From the NCBI GenBank assembly GCA_029263125.1, contig JAJCYD010000017.1, forward strand, positions 1-64,000: a DNA stretch of 64,000 bases. The letters are read 5' to 3'. Below, in pieces: positions 1-7,636 of the stretch. The notes under the pieces are model-generated. The model did no database searches, was not told the origin of the DNA, and was given only the letters and a program-made list of their open reading frames with translations. The position numbers and the translations under genes are program-made. This DNA comes from Solirubrobacteraceae bacterium. Lineage in GTDB: Bacteria; Actinomycetota; Thermoleophilia; Solirubrobacterales; Solirubrobacteraceae. Position 1 is the stretch's first letter. The number at the start of each line of letters is the position of its first letter.

Positions 1-125
1 CCGACCTGTCCGTTCACACCGTCGAGCACCTCGACGCCGTCGCCGCCGAGCTCAACGACCGACCGCGCAAGCGCCTCGCGTTCGCCAAGCCCATCGAGGA
101 ACTCGGGCCGCTACTGTTGCGCTGA
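1..125 (+). CDS. IS30-like transposase, C-terminal fragment
   Basis: This is the 3' end of a reading frame that enters from the left edge (frame starts at base 3, TGA at 123-125). The last 40 residues contain LNDRPRKRL followed by a Phe-Ala-Lys-Pro-Ile-Glu-Glu stretch. That matches the C-terminal signature of IS30-family DDE transposases, where Leu-Asn-x-Arg-Pro-Arg-Lys is followed by a Pro-x-Glu segment. The catalytic core is outside the window, so whether the copy is intact cannot be judged. It lies 276 bp from the IS110 remnant, which makes this edge an insertion-sequence cluster. Confidence 0.6.
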   Translation, partial: DLSVHTVEHLDAVAAELNDRPRKRLAFAKPIEELGPLLLR

Positions 126-310
126 CCGCCAGAATCCGCCGGTCCCTCGGCGGAACGCGTGAGGGCGCACCACGCGCCCGTGCTCGACGCCGCCAGCTCG
201 TCCCGCCCACGAACGCCAACCGGGGCGCCGCTCGGGCTCGAGCCGCTACCGGATCTGCAGCGGCTTCCGCCAAGTGAGCCTCATCCATCGCGCCGTGATT
301 GTCTTCGCCC

Positions 311-394
311 ATGGAGGTGGCCCTAACGCTTCTGCTCGCGATCGTCGCGGCGAGTCTTGTTAGCATCTGGATCTACGCCCTGGTAGGAAAATAG
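311..394 (+). CDS. possible 27-residue membrane peptide
   Basis: A short ATG frame encodes one hydrophobic helix (residues about 4-24, rich in Leu, Ala, Val and Ile) ending Tyr-Ala-Leu-Val-Gly-Lys. It stops just before the end of the IS110 transposase frame. Size and layout recall single-helix peptides such as KdpF, but no kdpA follows because the insertion sequences begin here. It could equally be a chance frame between two insertion sequences. The remaining bases from 126 to 401 show nothing else recognisable and probably include the IS110 right terminus. Confidence 0.2.
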   Translation: MEVALTLLLAIVAASLVSIWIYALVGK

Positions 395-401
395 GTTGGC
401 C

Positions 402-1621
402 CTACGCAGCGGCGGCGCCTTGCAGCGTGACGGTGTGCCCGAGGCGCTCGAGTTGAGCGACCAGGCGCTTGGCGGTCCGTTCTCGTTGCCTGCGTTGCGC
501 TTCGGGGTTGGGAGTCGGGAGTCGGTACATCTCGCCGTTGGTGAGCATGTGGTAGAGCGCGATCACGATCGCGTGCTTGACAGCACCGATCGCGACCTTG
601 TGCCCCGAGCGCGCCCGGATGCGCCGGTACTTGCGAGCGAAGTGGCCGTCCTTGACGCGGATCGCGCCCATCGCGGCGTCGTGCAGCGCACCGTCAAGCC
701 ACTTCGGGCCCTTACGCGTGCGCCCGGAGCGCCGCTTGCCCGCCGACTGGTGGTTGCCGGGGCATTGCGCCGCCCAGCTGGCGAAATGCTTGTCGGTGGG
801 GAAGCGGGTCATGTCGGTCCCGACCTCGCCGATCAGCATCTGCGCGGTCCGAGCCTGGATGCCATCCAGTGAGCAGGCGATCTGGACGGCCAGCTCAAAA
901 GGGCGCTCGCTGGCCTCACAGTCGCGGTCGGCCGCGAAGTGCGCCTCGATCGCGTCGCCCAGCGCCGTGATCTCCGCGTCGAGGAAGTCGATGTGCCGCA
1001 GGATCCCGCCGATCAGCAGCGCGTGCTGGGCCGTGAAGCGAACGCCTTCCATCGCCTCCTCAAGCTCGCTGAGCTTGACCCGCAGCCGGCCCTTGGCCAG
1101 GCCGGCGAGAACCTTGGCGTCGCGCTCACCGCCGATCAGCGTGTCGAGCATCAGCCGCCCCGACACGCCGAGGATGTCGCTGGCCACGCAGTCCAGCTTG
1201 ATCCCGGTGTCCTCCAGCGTCTTGTGCAGGCGGTTGGCCTCCGACGCGCGCTGACGCACCAGCGTCCGGCGCCGCCGCGTCAGCTCGCGCAGCTCACGGA
1301 CCGCGGCCGGCGGCACGAAGCTGCCGCGCAGCAGCCCGAACTCCAGCAGCTGGCACAACCAGACTGCGTCAGCGACATCGGTCTTGCGACCGGGAACGTT
1401 CTTGACGTGCGCGGCGTTGCACAGCAGCAACTCGAAGTCGCCCTCCAGGACCGCCCACACGGGCTTCCAGTACACGCCTGTCGCTTCCATCGCGACCGTC
1501 GTCACGCCCAGCGACTTCAGCCAGTCCGCCATTGCCAGCAGCCCGCGCACCGTCGCCTTGAACTCACGGACCTCCTGAGAGCGCTTGCCGTCCGGCCCGG
1601 GCGTACGCACGCACGCCGTGA
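402..1621 (-). pseudogene. IS110-family transposase, 3' fragment (codons 18 to end)
   Basis: This carries most of an IS110-family transposase (RuvC-like DEDD recombinase with a C-terminal Transposase_20 domain). Visible are the Glu-Ala-Thr-Gly-Val-Tyr-Trp segment, the KTDVADA acidic motif, and the C-terminal NHQSAGKRRSG region holding the family's catalytic serine. The first catalytic aspartate, normally in an LDVHK motif, is absent here because an IS21-type element interrupts the gene at 1621/1622. The missing N-terminus lies on the far side of that element at 4201-4256. The longer open frame up to 1835 is an artefact of reading into the IS21 left end. Joining both parts gives 424 codons including the stop, in frame. 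Confidence 0.9.
1618..1621. repeat. target-site duplication GTGA, left copy
   Basis: GTGA directly precedes the IS21-type left end (TG at 1622) and recurs directly after its right end (4201-4204). Removing one copy restores the IS110 transposase frame, which shows that this is a true target duplication. Confidence 0.85.
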
Positions 1622-1827
1622 TGCGCGCGATGGTGGTTTTCTCCCCACTTCGGATGACAGGAATTCCCCACCCCGGTAGCGCGTAGAGACGCGGACGGGG
1701 ATCGACGCAGGCGAGCCCCGGAGGGGCGAGCCGGAGTCGTTCCCCGTCCGCGTGCGCGGTTCTGTCGGGGGTCCCCCTCACGGTCCTGGTTCCTGAAGCC
1801 AGACCGATGAGAAGGGACCCCCGGGGG

Positions 1828-3123
1828 ATGCTCACAGAGGAGGACGACGTGGAGATCTACGCGCTTGCTGCGCGAGGCTGGTCTGTGTCTGCGATCAGTC
1901 GGCATACGGGCCGTGATCGCAAGACGGTCAGCAAGTACTTGGCAGGGCCGCGGGCGGTGCGGGCGCCGGCGCCGAGTTGCCTTGAGCCCTACCGCGCGTA
2001 CATCGAGGCGCGTTTTGAAGACGACCCGCATCTGGAGGCGACGGTGCTGCATCGCGAGCTCGTCGACGCCGGGTTCGGGCGTGCGTACACGACGCTGGTC
2101 GGCGAGCTGCGGCGCTTGGAGCTGCGCCCGGTGTGCCTGACGTGCGCGCATCGCCGCGGCGACGCCGTCACGACCGAGATCGACCATCCGGCGGGCGAGG
2201 AGATTCAGTGGGACTGGCTGGAGCTCGCTGCTGAGGATGTGCCGTGGGGCGAGCCGGCGTACGTACTCGTCGGCGCGCTGTCGCACTCCGGGCGCTTCAG
2301 AGGCGTGTTCTGTGAGCAGATGACGTTCGGGCACTTGGCCGCCGCGATGCACCAGGTGCTCGTCGCGCTGGGTGGCACCGCGCGGGTGTGGCGCACCGAC
2401 CGGATGGCGACGGTCGTATCGCCACAGACGGGGCGGATCACACCGGACGCTGCGGCGCTGGCCAAGCACTACGGCACGCAGATCGCGGTCTGCCCGGCGC
2501 GACGCGCGCAGCGCAAGGGCGTCGTCGAGAAGGCGATCCAGTACCTGACGAGGTCGTGGTGGCGGACCGCTGCGGTCGCGACACTGGGCGACGCGCAGCG
2601 CAGCTTGGACGCCTGGAGCGTCCGTGTCGCCGATCAGCGCACGCGGCCCGCGGGGACCGTCTCACAGATCGCCGCGGCCGAGTTGCTGCGGGCGCTGCCG
2701 GCGGCGGCCTACCCGGCGCAGATCGTCGTTGAGCGCAAGGTCTCACGGGCGGCGCTGGTGGCGTTTGAGGGCAACCACTACAGCGTTCCGCCCGTGCACG
2801 CGAGCCGCACGGTCACGGTGACCTGGCGCATCTCAGAGGCCATGTTGCGGATCGTCAGCATGCACGGCGAGATCGTCGCCGAGCACCGCCGCGTCGCGGC
2901 GGGCGCCTCGCAGACGGTCCGCTCAACTGAGCATGCCGCGATGTTGCAGACGGCGGTGCTGGCCGCGTTTACGACCAAGGACGCTTGCCGGCGCAAGCCC
3001 AACCTGCCGCCCGGCGACTGCGCGCTCGCCGAGCTGGCGAGGCTACGTGGCCTGGATCCCGGGGGCGCGCAAGTGATCTCACTGGCCGACTACGCGGCGC
3101 TCGCCGAGGCGGCCGGGCGATGA
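1828..3123 (+). CDS. istA: IS21 transposase IstA
   Basis: This is a DDE-type transposase of 431 residues. The N-terminus has a helix-turn-helix (about residues 13-40, WSVSAISRHTGRDRKTVSKY). The rve-type core shows Asp in QWDWLE (about D129), Asp in WRTDRM (about D191) and Glu in KGVVEKAI (about E234), a complete DDE triad. A beta-barrel-like tail follows with the Asn-His-Tyr-Ser-Val-Pro motif typical of IstA. The start at 1828 (MLTEEDD) was chosen because family members begin just before the HTH; an in-frame ATG at 1807 is possible. It acts with the ATPase IstB on the element's multiple terminal repeats. Its stop overlaps the next ORF by an ATGA. Confidence 0.9.
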   Translation: MLTEEDDVEIYALAARGWSVSAISRHTGRDRKTVSKYLAGPRAVRAPAPSCLEPYRAYIEARFEDDPHLEATVLHRELVDAGFGRAYTTLVGELRRLELRPVCLTCAHRRGDAVTTEIDHPAGEEIQWDWLELAAEDVPWGEPAYVLVGALSHSGRFRGVFCEQMTFGHLAAAMHQVLVALGGTARVWRTDRMATVVSPQTGRITPDAAALAKHYGTQIAVCPARRAQRKGVVEKAIQYLTRSWWRTAAVATLGDAQRSLDAWSVRVADQRTRPAGTVSQIAAAELLRALPAAAYPAQIVVERKVSRAALVAFEGNHYSVPPVHASRTVTVTWRISEAMLRIVSMHGEIVAEHRRVAAGASQTVRSTEHAAMLQTAVLAAFTTKDACRRKPNLPPGDCALAELARLRGLDPGGAQVISLADYAALAEAAGR

Positions 3124-3368
3124 CCATGCATCGCTACGAAGCCCGCGCCGACATCGTGCCCGGTGAGTGCGAGCTCAGCGTCGGCGGGCGCCTGATCCAG
3201 CTCGTCACGCTGACGCTGACCGACGCGGGCCCGATCACGATGCCCGACGGCACCGATCATCACTGCCCCGACGTCATCTGCCCGCTACGCGCCAGCGAAG
3301 CCAGGACGCTCGCGAGCCGGCTGCTCAAGCTCGCCGACCAAGCCCACACCAGGTCGGTGGCACGGTGA
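3120..3368 (+). CDS. 82-residue ORF between istA and istB
   Basis: The ATG overlaps the istA stop (ATGA) and its TGA overlaps the GTG of istB (GTGA). The three frames are therefore translationally coupled, which argues that this one is expressed. The product is hydrophilic, with Cys at about 17, 49 and 54 and a His-His pair at about 47-48 (DHHCPDVICP), possibly a small metal-binding knuckle. It ends in a helical Leu/Arg-rich stretch. Classical IS21 has only two genes, so this would be a passenger or accessory factor. I do not recognise a family. Confidence 0.65.
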   Translation: MTMHRYEARADIVPGECELSVGGRLIQLVTLTLTDAGPITMPDGTDHHCPDVICPLRASEARTLASRLLKLADQAHTRSVAR

Positions 3369-4198
3369 GCACCGACACGCTCTATCAGCAGCTGCGCAGC
3401 CACCTGCACTACCTCAAGCTCACCGCGGTCGCCGACGCGCTCGCGCCGGCGCTCGAGACGGCCGAGCGCGACCGGCCCGGCTACACCGAGTTCCTCGCCG
3501 GCCTGCTCAAGACCGAGGTCGACGCGACCGAGCAACGCCGCCTGCAGGGCCGCCTGCGCTTCTCCAAGCTGCCCGCCCGCAAAACCCTCGCGCAGTTCGA
3601 CCGCGACGCCCAACCATCCCTGGACGCACGCATGATCGACGAGCTCGCGACGCTGCGGTTCATCGAAGAACGCGCGAACGTTCTGCTGATCGGGCCGCCC
3701 GGCGTCGGCAAAACACATCTCGCCGTCGCGCTCGGCCACCAAGCCGTCGAGGCCGGCTACCGCGTCTTCTACACCACCGCTGCCGACCTCGTCGCCCGCA
3801 CCAGCCGCGCCGCGATCGAGGGACGCTGGCAGACCACGATGCGCTTCTGGAACGGCCCGCAGCTGCTGCTGATCGATGAGCTTGGCTATCTCCCGATGCC
3901 CGGCCAAGACGCCTCACTGCTCTTTCAGGTCATCAGCCGCCGCTACGAACACGGCTCGATCGTCCTAACCACCAACCGCGGCATCGCCGACTGGGGACAG
4001 ATCTTCGAAGACACCACCGTCGCCGCCGCCATCCTCGACCGCCTCCTACACCACGCCACCGTCCTCTCGATCACCGGCGACAGCTACCGCATGCGCCGCC
4101 ACCGAGACGCCATCGCAGCCCTCCGACCCGCCCTCACCGGCCGCCCACAAGGTGGGGAATTCCCATCGTCGCAACTGGGGAATTCTCGCCATCCTTGA
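3365..4198 (+). CDS. istB: IS21 helper ATPase IstB
   Basis: This is a DnaC/DnaA-like AAA+ ATPase of 277 residues, the assembly and target-selection partner of IstA. Walker A is GPPGVGKTH (about 110-118) and Walker B is LLLIDELGY (about 167-175). The arginine-rich C-terminal lid ends with Ser-Tyr-Arg-Met-Arg. The GTG start at 3365 overlaps the stop of the preceding small ORF, so expression is coupled. The TGA lies only 2 bp inside the right tip of the element, so the coding sequence runs through the right terminal repeat. Confidence 0.92.
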   Translation: MSTDTLYQQLRSHLHYLKLTAVADALAPALETAERDRPGYTEFLAGLLKTEVDATEQRRLQGRLRFSKLPARKTLAQFDRDAQPSLDARMIDELATLRFIEERANVLLIGPPGVGKTHLAVALGHQAVEAGYRVFYTTAADLVARTSRAAIEGRWQTTMRFWNGPQLLLIDELGYLPMPGQDASLLFQVISRRYEHGSIVLTTNRGIADWGQIFEDTTVAAAILDRLLHHATVLSITGDSYRMRRHRDAIAALRPALTGRPQGGEFPSSQLGNSRHP

Positions 4199-4200
4199 CA

Positions 4201-4256
4201 GTGACCTGCTCCTTGTGCACATCCAGCGCCGCCGGGCGCTCCAGCACCTGATCCAT
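4201..4256 (-). pseudogene. IS110-family transposase, 5' fragment (codons 1-18)
   Basis: On the minus strand from ATG 4256 the frame reads M-D-Q-V-L-E-R-P-A-A-L-D-V-H-K-E-Q-V, then enters the IS21 right end. LDVHK is the N-terminal motif that holds the first catalytic aspartate of IS110 transposases. Counting the GTGA duplication once, the frame continues into T-A-C-V-R-T-P at 1619, giving the normal IS110 N-terminus. In typical IS110 elements the non-coding left end upstream of this ATG (here rising coordinates from 4257) encodes the structured guide RNA, so that RNA may survive here without its recombinase. Confidence 0.88.
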
Positions 4257-4282
4257 CACAAGCCTCCCGCACCGCGATCAAC

Positions 4283-4750
4283 ATGACAGCGCCACCCGGG
4301 AGGGCCCAGCAACTACAGACGAGTCTGGTAAACGTGCTCAGGGCACAGTCCGGCATTCCGGCAAGGGCCCCGCGCCAAACTTTGAACGGGCCTCAAGGGC
4401 ACCAAGCAAAGACGCGGCGTCAGTCCAGGCGACGGCCGGATCCTCCCCCATTTTCACGACGCCCGCATGGCCGGCCACGGCCCCGAGAACTTTGGCGCGG
4501 ATGGCGTCATGCCTCCACAAACACCCCCCGGCGGCAGCGGCGGTTGGCGGTGTCGGCACTTGCCACCCTGCTGCTGCTACCTGTTGCGCTTGCCGTTCTC
4601 GGGGCCTCGGACGACACGACCAACATTGCCATCGCGATAGGCATGGCAGCAGTCCTGCCCGTCCTCATCGGCGTCGGTGTGCGTGATCACCGACGCCGAG
4701 AGAAACGCATCCGTGCGCGCCGTCACGGCGCCTCCGGCGACGATGACTAG
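4283..4750 (+). CDS. hypothetical protein with two C-terminal membrane helices
   Basis: The C-terminal half is convincing. Two hydrophobic helices (about residues 87-107 and 115-133) are separated by a short Asp/Asn-rich loop and followed by a strongly basic tail, the pattern of a small inner-membrane protein. The N-terminal half is Arg/Pro-rich and lies in the presumed left end of the IS110 element, so the true start may be a TTG at 4544 or GTG at 4550, giving about 65-70 residues. No family is recognised. The base composition of 4257-4540 is less biased than the neighbouring genes. Confidence 0.4.
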   Translation: MTAPPGRAQQLQTSLVNVLRAQSGIPARAPRQTLNGPQGHQAKTRRQSRRRPDPPPFSRRPHGRPRPRELWRGWRHASTNTPRRQRRLAVSALATLLLLPVALAVLGASDDTTNIAIAIGMAAVLPVLIGVGVRDHRRREKRIRARRHGASGDDD

Positions 4751-4929
4751 GCTGCTCCTTCGCCTAGCAGGAGCGGTGGCGGTGACGTCGGCTCAAGGTC
4801 CGCATGCCGGTCGCTGAGCGGGACGCGAAGAGCCACCCTGACCCGGCCTCGTCGAGGCCAGCGGCTCGTCCCACAGCCGAACGACTACCGGAACGCGCAC
4901 CCGCCTAAGGAACGCTGCGACGGTATGAC

Positions 4930-5172
4930 CTAAGGCCGGTACTGCCGGCCGAGCATGACTCGCGTGACGAGGTACACAATCGGGATGAACACCGCCGTGA
5001 GGACGAGCGTTTGAACTAGCCCCAGACCCACGTAAACGCCGGCGCCGATGCAGAGCGCCGCGATGAACAGCATTTGGAGCCACAGGCGGTCATCCCACCA
5101 CTGCTTGCGCGCGATGCGGTCGCGTGCGAAGGCTCCCATGCGCTGATCATCGCGGATACGGTGGGCGCTCAC
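4930..5172 (-). CDS. small two-helix membrane protein
   Basis: The 80-residue product has a charged N-terminus, with an internal Met at 12 that could be the start, then Trp-Trp-Asp-Asp and two membrane helices at about 33-53 and 55-73. It ends in a basic Arg-Gln-Tyr-Arg tail. The shape resembles the small uncharacterised membrane proteins common in actinobacteria. It stands alone: the gaps on both sides (4751-4929 and 5173-5418) contain no other supported gene. Function unknown. Confidence 0.5.
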   Translation of the reverse strand: MSAHRIRDDQRMGAFARDRIARKQWWDDRLWLQMLFIAALCIGAGVYVGLGLVQTLVLTAVFIPIVYLVTRVMLGRQYRP

Positions 5173-5272
5173 AGCCGCGAGCGCGAACGAGCGTCCGGTT
5201 TCAAATGGCGCACCGAGGCGTCAAACGAACACCGATCTTCGCAGCGAGGAACCTCTTCACATAACGGCCACT

Positions 5273-5294
5273 GTCATTCGACTGTCGTTCTACA
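5273..5294 (+). repeat. 22-bp direct repeat, left of vapBC
   Basis: GTCATTCGACTGTCGTTCTA plus CA. The same 22 bases with one change (GTCATTCGACTGACGTTCTA plus CA) recur in the same orientation at 6070-6091. The two copies enclose the vapBC pair. Confidence 0.7.
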
Positions 5295-5418
5295 GCTGTT
5301 GAGACCGAGATGTCAGTAGTTGGTCAGCTCGGCTTGGCGGGCGTGAGCGTGACGCCCTCGGGAGAGATCGTGATCGTCGGTGTCGCATGACAGAGCGATG
5401 CCGCGGGCGTTTATCCAA

Positions 5419-5802
5419 TCAGCGACGGACGACCGTGATCGCGCATGTGGGCCCGGGTGCTTGGGCAAGACGAGCGTCAGCGGTGACGAGCTCGCACGCT
5501 AGGACCTCAGCCAACGCAACATAGGTGGCGTCATATGCGGTCAGGTTGTCGCGCAGCTCCCACAGCCTGGCGATGAGACCAACCACGCCGTAGCGGCGCA
5601 GCCCGAGTCGCATCCATCGCGCGAGCGCCGCCCCGGCGTCGTCAGCGCCGATCTGGCCGCGGAGCACTTGTGCGCGCAGAGCTTGGGTGACCTCCGAATC
5701 CGCGAGGTGCGGGATCGCGACTGCCTCGTTCGCCAGCGATCGGCGTGCGTCTCCGTCGTTCAGCAGCGCGAGGACCGCCGCCGACGCGTCGAGGACGATC
5801 AC
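5419..5802 (-). CDS. vapC: VapC-type PIN-domain RNase toxin
   Basis: This PIN-domain ribonuclease has 127 residues, normal for VapC. The acidic active site is visible: D5 in IVLDASA, E38 in ADSEV, D91 in [11 protein letters not shown] and D109 in TADARL. Such toxins cleave tRNA or rRNA in a Mg-dependent manner and are neutralised by the cognate VapB. It starts with GTG overlapping the stop of the upstream antitoxin by 4 bp (GTGA), the usual coupled arrangement. Flanking 22-bp direct repeats suggest the pair was acquired as a unit. Confidence 0.88.
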   Translation of the reverse strand: MIVLDASAAVLALLNDGDARRSLANEAVAIPHLADSEVTQALRAQVLRGQIGADDAGAALARWMRLGLRRYGVVGLIARLWELRDNLTAYDATYVALAEVLACELVTADARLAQAPGPTCAITVVRR

Positions 5803-6020
5803 CGAACCGAACGTCCGGCGTCGAGACCGGCGATCACATCCGCGGCCGACATCTCAAGATCTGGAAGGTCGCCCAGCAACCCGGGATTGTCGGCGCGCCG
5901 CGCAGCCTCCGTCAGTTCCCTCACGGCGAACGATGACACCGACAGCCCGTCGCGGGCCGCGAGCGAGGCCAGCCGCTCGCCGACGTCGTCTGGCACGTTG
6001 CGCAGGTAGAGCGTCTTCAT
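5799..6020 (-). CDS. vapB: VapB-type ribbon-helix-helix antitoxin
   Basis: The 73-residue product begins [17 protein letters not shown], a typical ribbon-helix-helix (CopG/FitA-like) DNA-binding start. A helical segment (about 20-45) follows, then an acidic tail ([13 protein letters not shown]) that would occupy the VapC active-site groove. The start at 6020 was chosen over upstream frames because family members begin exactly at this strand. It precedes and overlaps vapC, and probably represses its own promoter. Confidence 0.85.
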   Translation of the reverse strand: MKTLYLRNVPDDVGERLASLAARDGLSVSSFAVRELTEAARRADNPGLLGDLPDLEMSAADVIAGLDAGRSVR

Positions 6021-6069
6021 GTCGCAGAACGCTAGCAGACTGCATCGCAGACGCCACAAGGTGATGGGT

Positions 6070-6091
6070 GTCATTCGACTGACGTTCTACA
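6070..6091 (+). repeat. 22-bp direct repeat, right of vapBC
   Basis: This copy matches 5273-5294 at 21 of 22 positions, same orientation, about 0.8 kb away. It lies at the 5' edge of an open plus-strand stretch (6064-6135) that could itself be a gene remnant. Confidence 0.7.
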
Positions 6092-6158
6092 CAAAGGGCG
6101 AGAGCATCAACGCGCTCGACGAGGCCTTCCCGTAGATGGCGCTCCAGCGCGCGGCGCG

Positions 6159-6340
6159 TCAAGACGCGATCGGCAGAAGGAGCGGCTCGCGATCGGGATC
6201 GGTGTTCTCGTCAGGCTCGGGCCTGAGCATGAGCCGAAGCGCGTCGGTCACGTTCCCGCGTGCCTCCGGGCGTGTGCGGCCTTGGCTGATCGCACCACAA
6301 GGTGATCTGGGAGCTTGACTGCGATCTGCTTCGTCAGACC
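6159..6340 (-). pseudogene. fused remnants of two antitoxin genes (RHH-type and HicB-like)
   Basis: Read downward on the minus strand from about 6337, one frame gives (L)TKQIAVKLPDHLV, a near-perfect start of a ribbon-helix-helix antitoxin, but its first codon is CTG and homology then ends. From about 6300 a different frame gives ISQGRTRPEARGNV and then Thr-Asp-Ala-Leu-Arg-Leu-Met-Leu, ending in a Pro/Glu-rich tail and TGA at 6159-6161. This is the C-terminal signature of HicB-like antitoxins. Neither part is complete. The rest of 6021-6418 has no other supported gene, and no matching toxin is present. Confidence 0.45.
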
Positions 6341-6418
6341 CGCAGCATGTCCGGCCGTCTTGCGTCGCGCAAGCCGGGGTCCGTCTAGCAGTCCAAGCTG
6401 AAGTGAGGGTCGTGTGGT

Positions 6419-7588
6419 TCAGGATGTGTGGCGTAATGCCATGATCGCGACGTCATCGCGCAGCGGGCGGTCGACGTCGGCGAGCGCGAGCATCAGTCGG
6501 TCGACGAGGTCTTGAGCGCTGGCCTGCGAGGGCCCGGACAGCAGTTGCGCGACGCGGTGTTCGTCGACACGGATGCCGTCCAGGGTGATGTCGTGGATCC
6601 CGTCGCTGCATACGACGATCGCGTCGCCGATTGCGAGCTCGAGTTGACAGGTGACGAAGATCGGGTTCTCGACGACACCGAGCATCGTTCCGTGCGCTGG
6701 TGCTGCCTGGATGGTGGCGTTGGCGCGCACGATCAGTGGTGGCGGGTGTCCGGCGACCGCCAGCGTCACGGCGGCGACCTGGGAGGAGGTGTCGATCTGT
6801 CCGTAGACCGCGGTGCAGGTCTGCATCTGCCCGTCGGTGTGCATCAGGAGCGCGGCGTTGAGGTCTGCGAGGATCGCATCTGGGGTTTCGTGCAGCATCG
6901 CTGCGGTGCGCATCGTGTAGCGAGCCAGTGAGGTGATGGCGGCTGCATCGGGGCCTTTGCCGCAGACATCACCCAGGAAGAAGCCTGCTCGGCGGGGGGC
7001 GAGCGGGAACAGGTCGTAGAAGTCGCCGCCGACATCCTCGGGCGCGGAAGCCTCGTAGCGCACGCCGACGTCGAGCCCGGCGATTGTGGGCAGGCGCGGA
7101 GGTGACAGGCTGCGCTGCAGTGTGCGCGCCAGCTGCTCGGCGCGGTGCTTTAGTCCGAGTGCCTTGTGTCGCAGGTCGCGTTCGCGCTGTAGCTGCGAGA
7201 CGAGCATCTCCCGGTCCACGAGCGAGCGCCGTCGCTCGCGTGCGGCCTGTTCGCGGTCGCGTTCTGCCATCAGGCGGTCTTCGGCTGCGCTCACCCGGTG
7301 CTCGGCGGCATCCGCTCGCCGATGCGCCGCTCGCTGGCGTGGCTCGGCGGCGCGCGTGGGGATGTCCGCGCCGGGCAGCGCAACCGCCCCATCGGGTTGC
7401 TCGTCCAGGGCTGCGGTCTGCGTGATCGCGACATCACGTGCGGCGGCAGCCTGATCGCGCGCCAATGCCGCGACGTCGCGAGCGTCGGCGATCGCGTCAC
7501 GCTGCTCGGCAGCCCGCAGTCTCGCTGTGTCGTTCTCATCATCGGGACGTCGGTTGGTGTCGGTCTGTCGTGTTCGCGCGCTGGCCAT
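6419..7588 (-). CDS. PP2C/SpoIIE-type serine phosphatase with coiled-coil N-terminus
   Basis: The 389-residue protein begins with a long Ala/Arg/Asp-rich helical region (about 20-160) containing repeated Ala-Arg-Asp-x-Ala units. A PP2C/RsbU-like domain follows (about 165-386). Its metal motifs are visible: VGGDFYD (186-192), GDVCGKG (206-212), a Cys-Ser-Asp-Gly segment and the C-terminal LRDDVAIMAL. Members dephosphorylate anti-sigma antagonists or other phospho-serine targets. It sits 48 bp downstream of a diguanylate cyclase with a similar low-complexity N-terminus, so the two are probably co-transcribed. Confidence 0.85.
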   Translation of the reverse strand: MASARTRQTDTNRRPDDENDTARLRAAEQRDAIADARDVAALARDQAAAARDVAITQTAALDEQPDGAVALPGADIPTRAAEPRQRAAHRRADAAEHRVSAAEDRLMAERDREQAARERRRSLVDREMLVSQLQRERDLRHKALGLKHRAEQLARTLQRSLSPPRLPTIAGLDVGVRYEASAPEDVGGDFYDLFPLAPRRAGFFLGDVCGKGPDAAAITSLARYTMRTAAMLHETPDAILADLNAALLMHTDGQMQTCTAVYGQIDTSSQVAAVTLAVAGHPPPLIVRANATIQAAPAHGTMLGVVENPIFVTCQLELAIGDAIVVCSDGIHDITLDGIRVDEHRVAQLLSGPSQASAQDLVDRLMLALADVDRPLRDDVAIMALRHTS

Positions 7589-7636
7589 TGGTGCCTATCG
7601 GAGGGGTGAGGGCGTGAGAACGGGCTCGCTGCGCGG

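Larger units (their letters stand above)
1622..4200 (+). mobile_element. IS21-family insertion sequence (2579 bp), intact
   Basis: The ends follow the IS21 pattern 5'-TG...CA-3'. The left end reads TGCGCGCGATGG and the complement of the right end reads TGTCAAGGATGG. Both termini then carry two spaced copies of a T(C/T)CCCCA motif, the inner one being GGAATTCCCCACC on both sides (about 1659-1672 and 4150-4164). Inside are istA, a short coupled ORF and istB in one operon. The flanks are a perfect GTGA duplication. The host site is codon 18 of an IS110-family transposase, so one insertion sequence has landed in and inactivated another. Both genes look full length, so the element may still be active. 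Confidence 0.92.
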
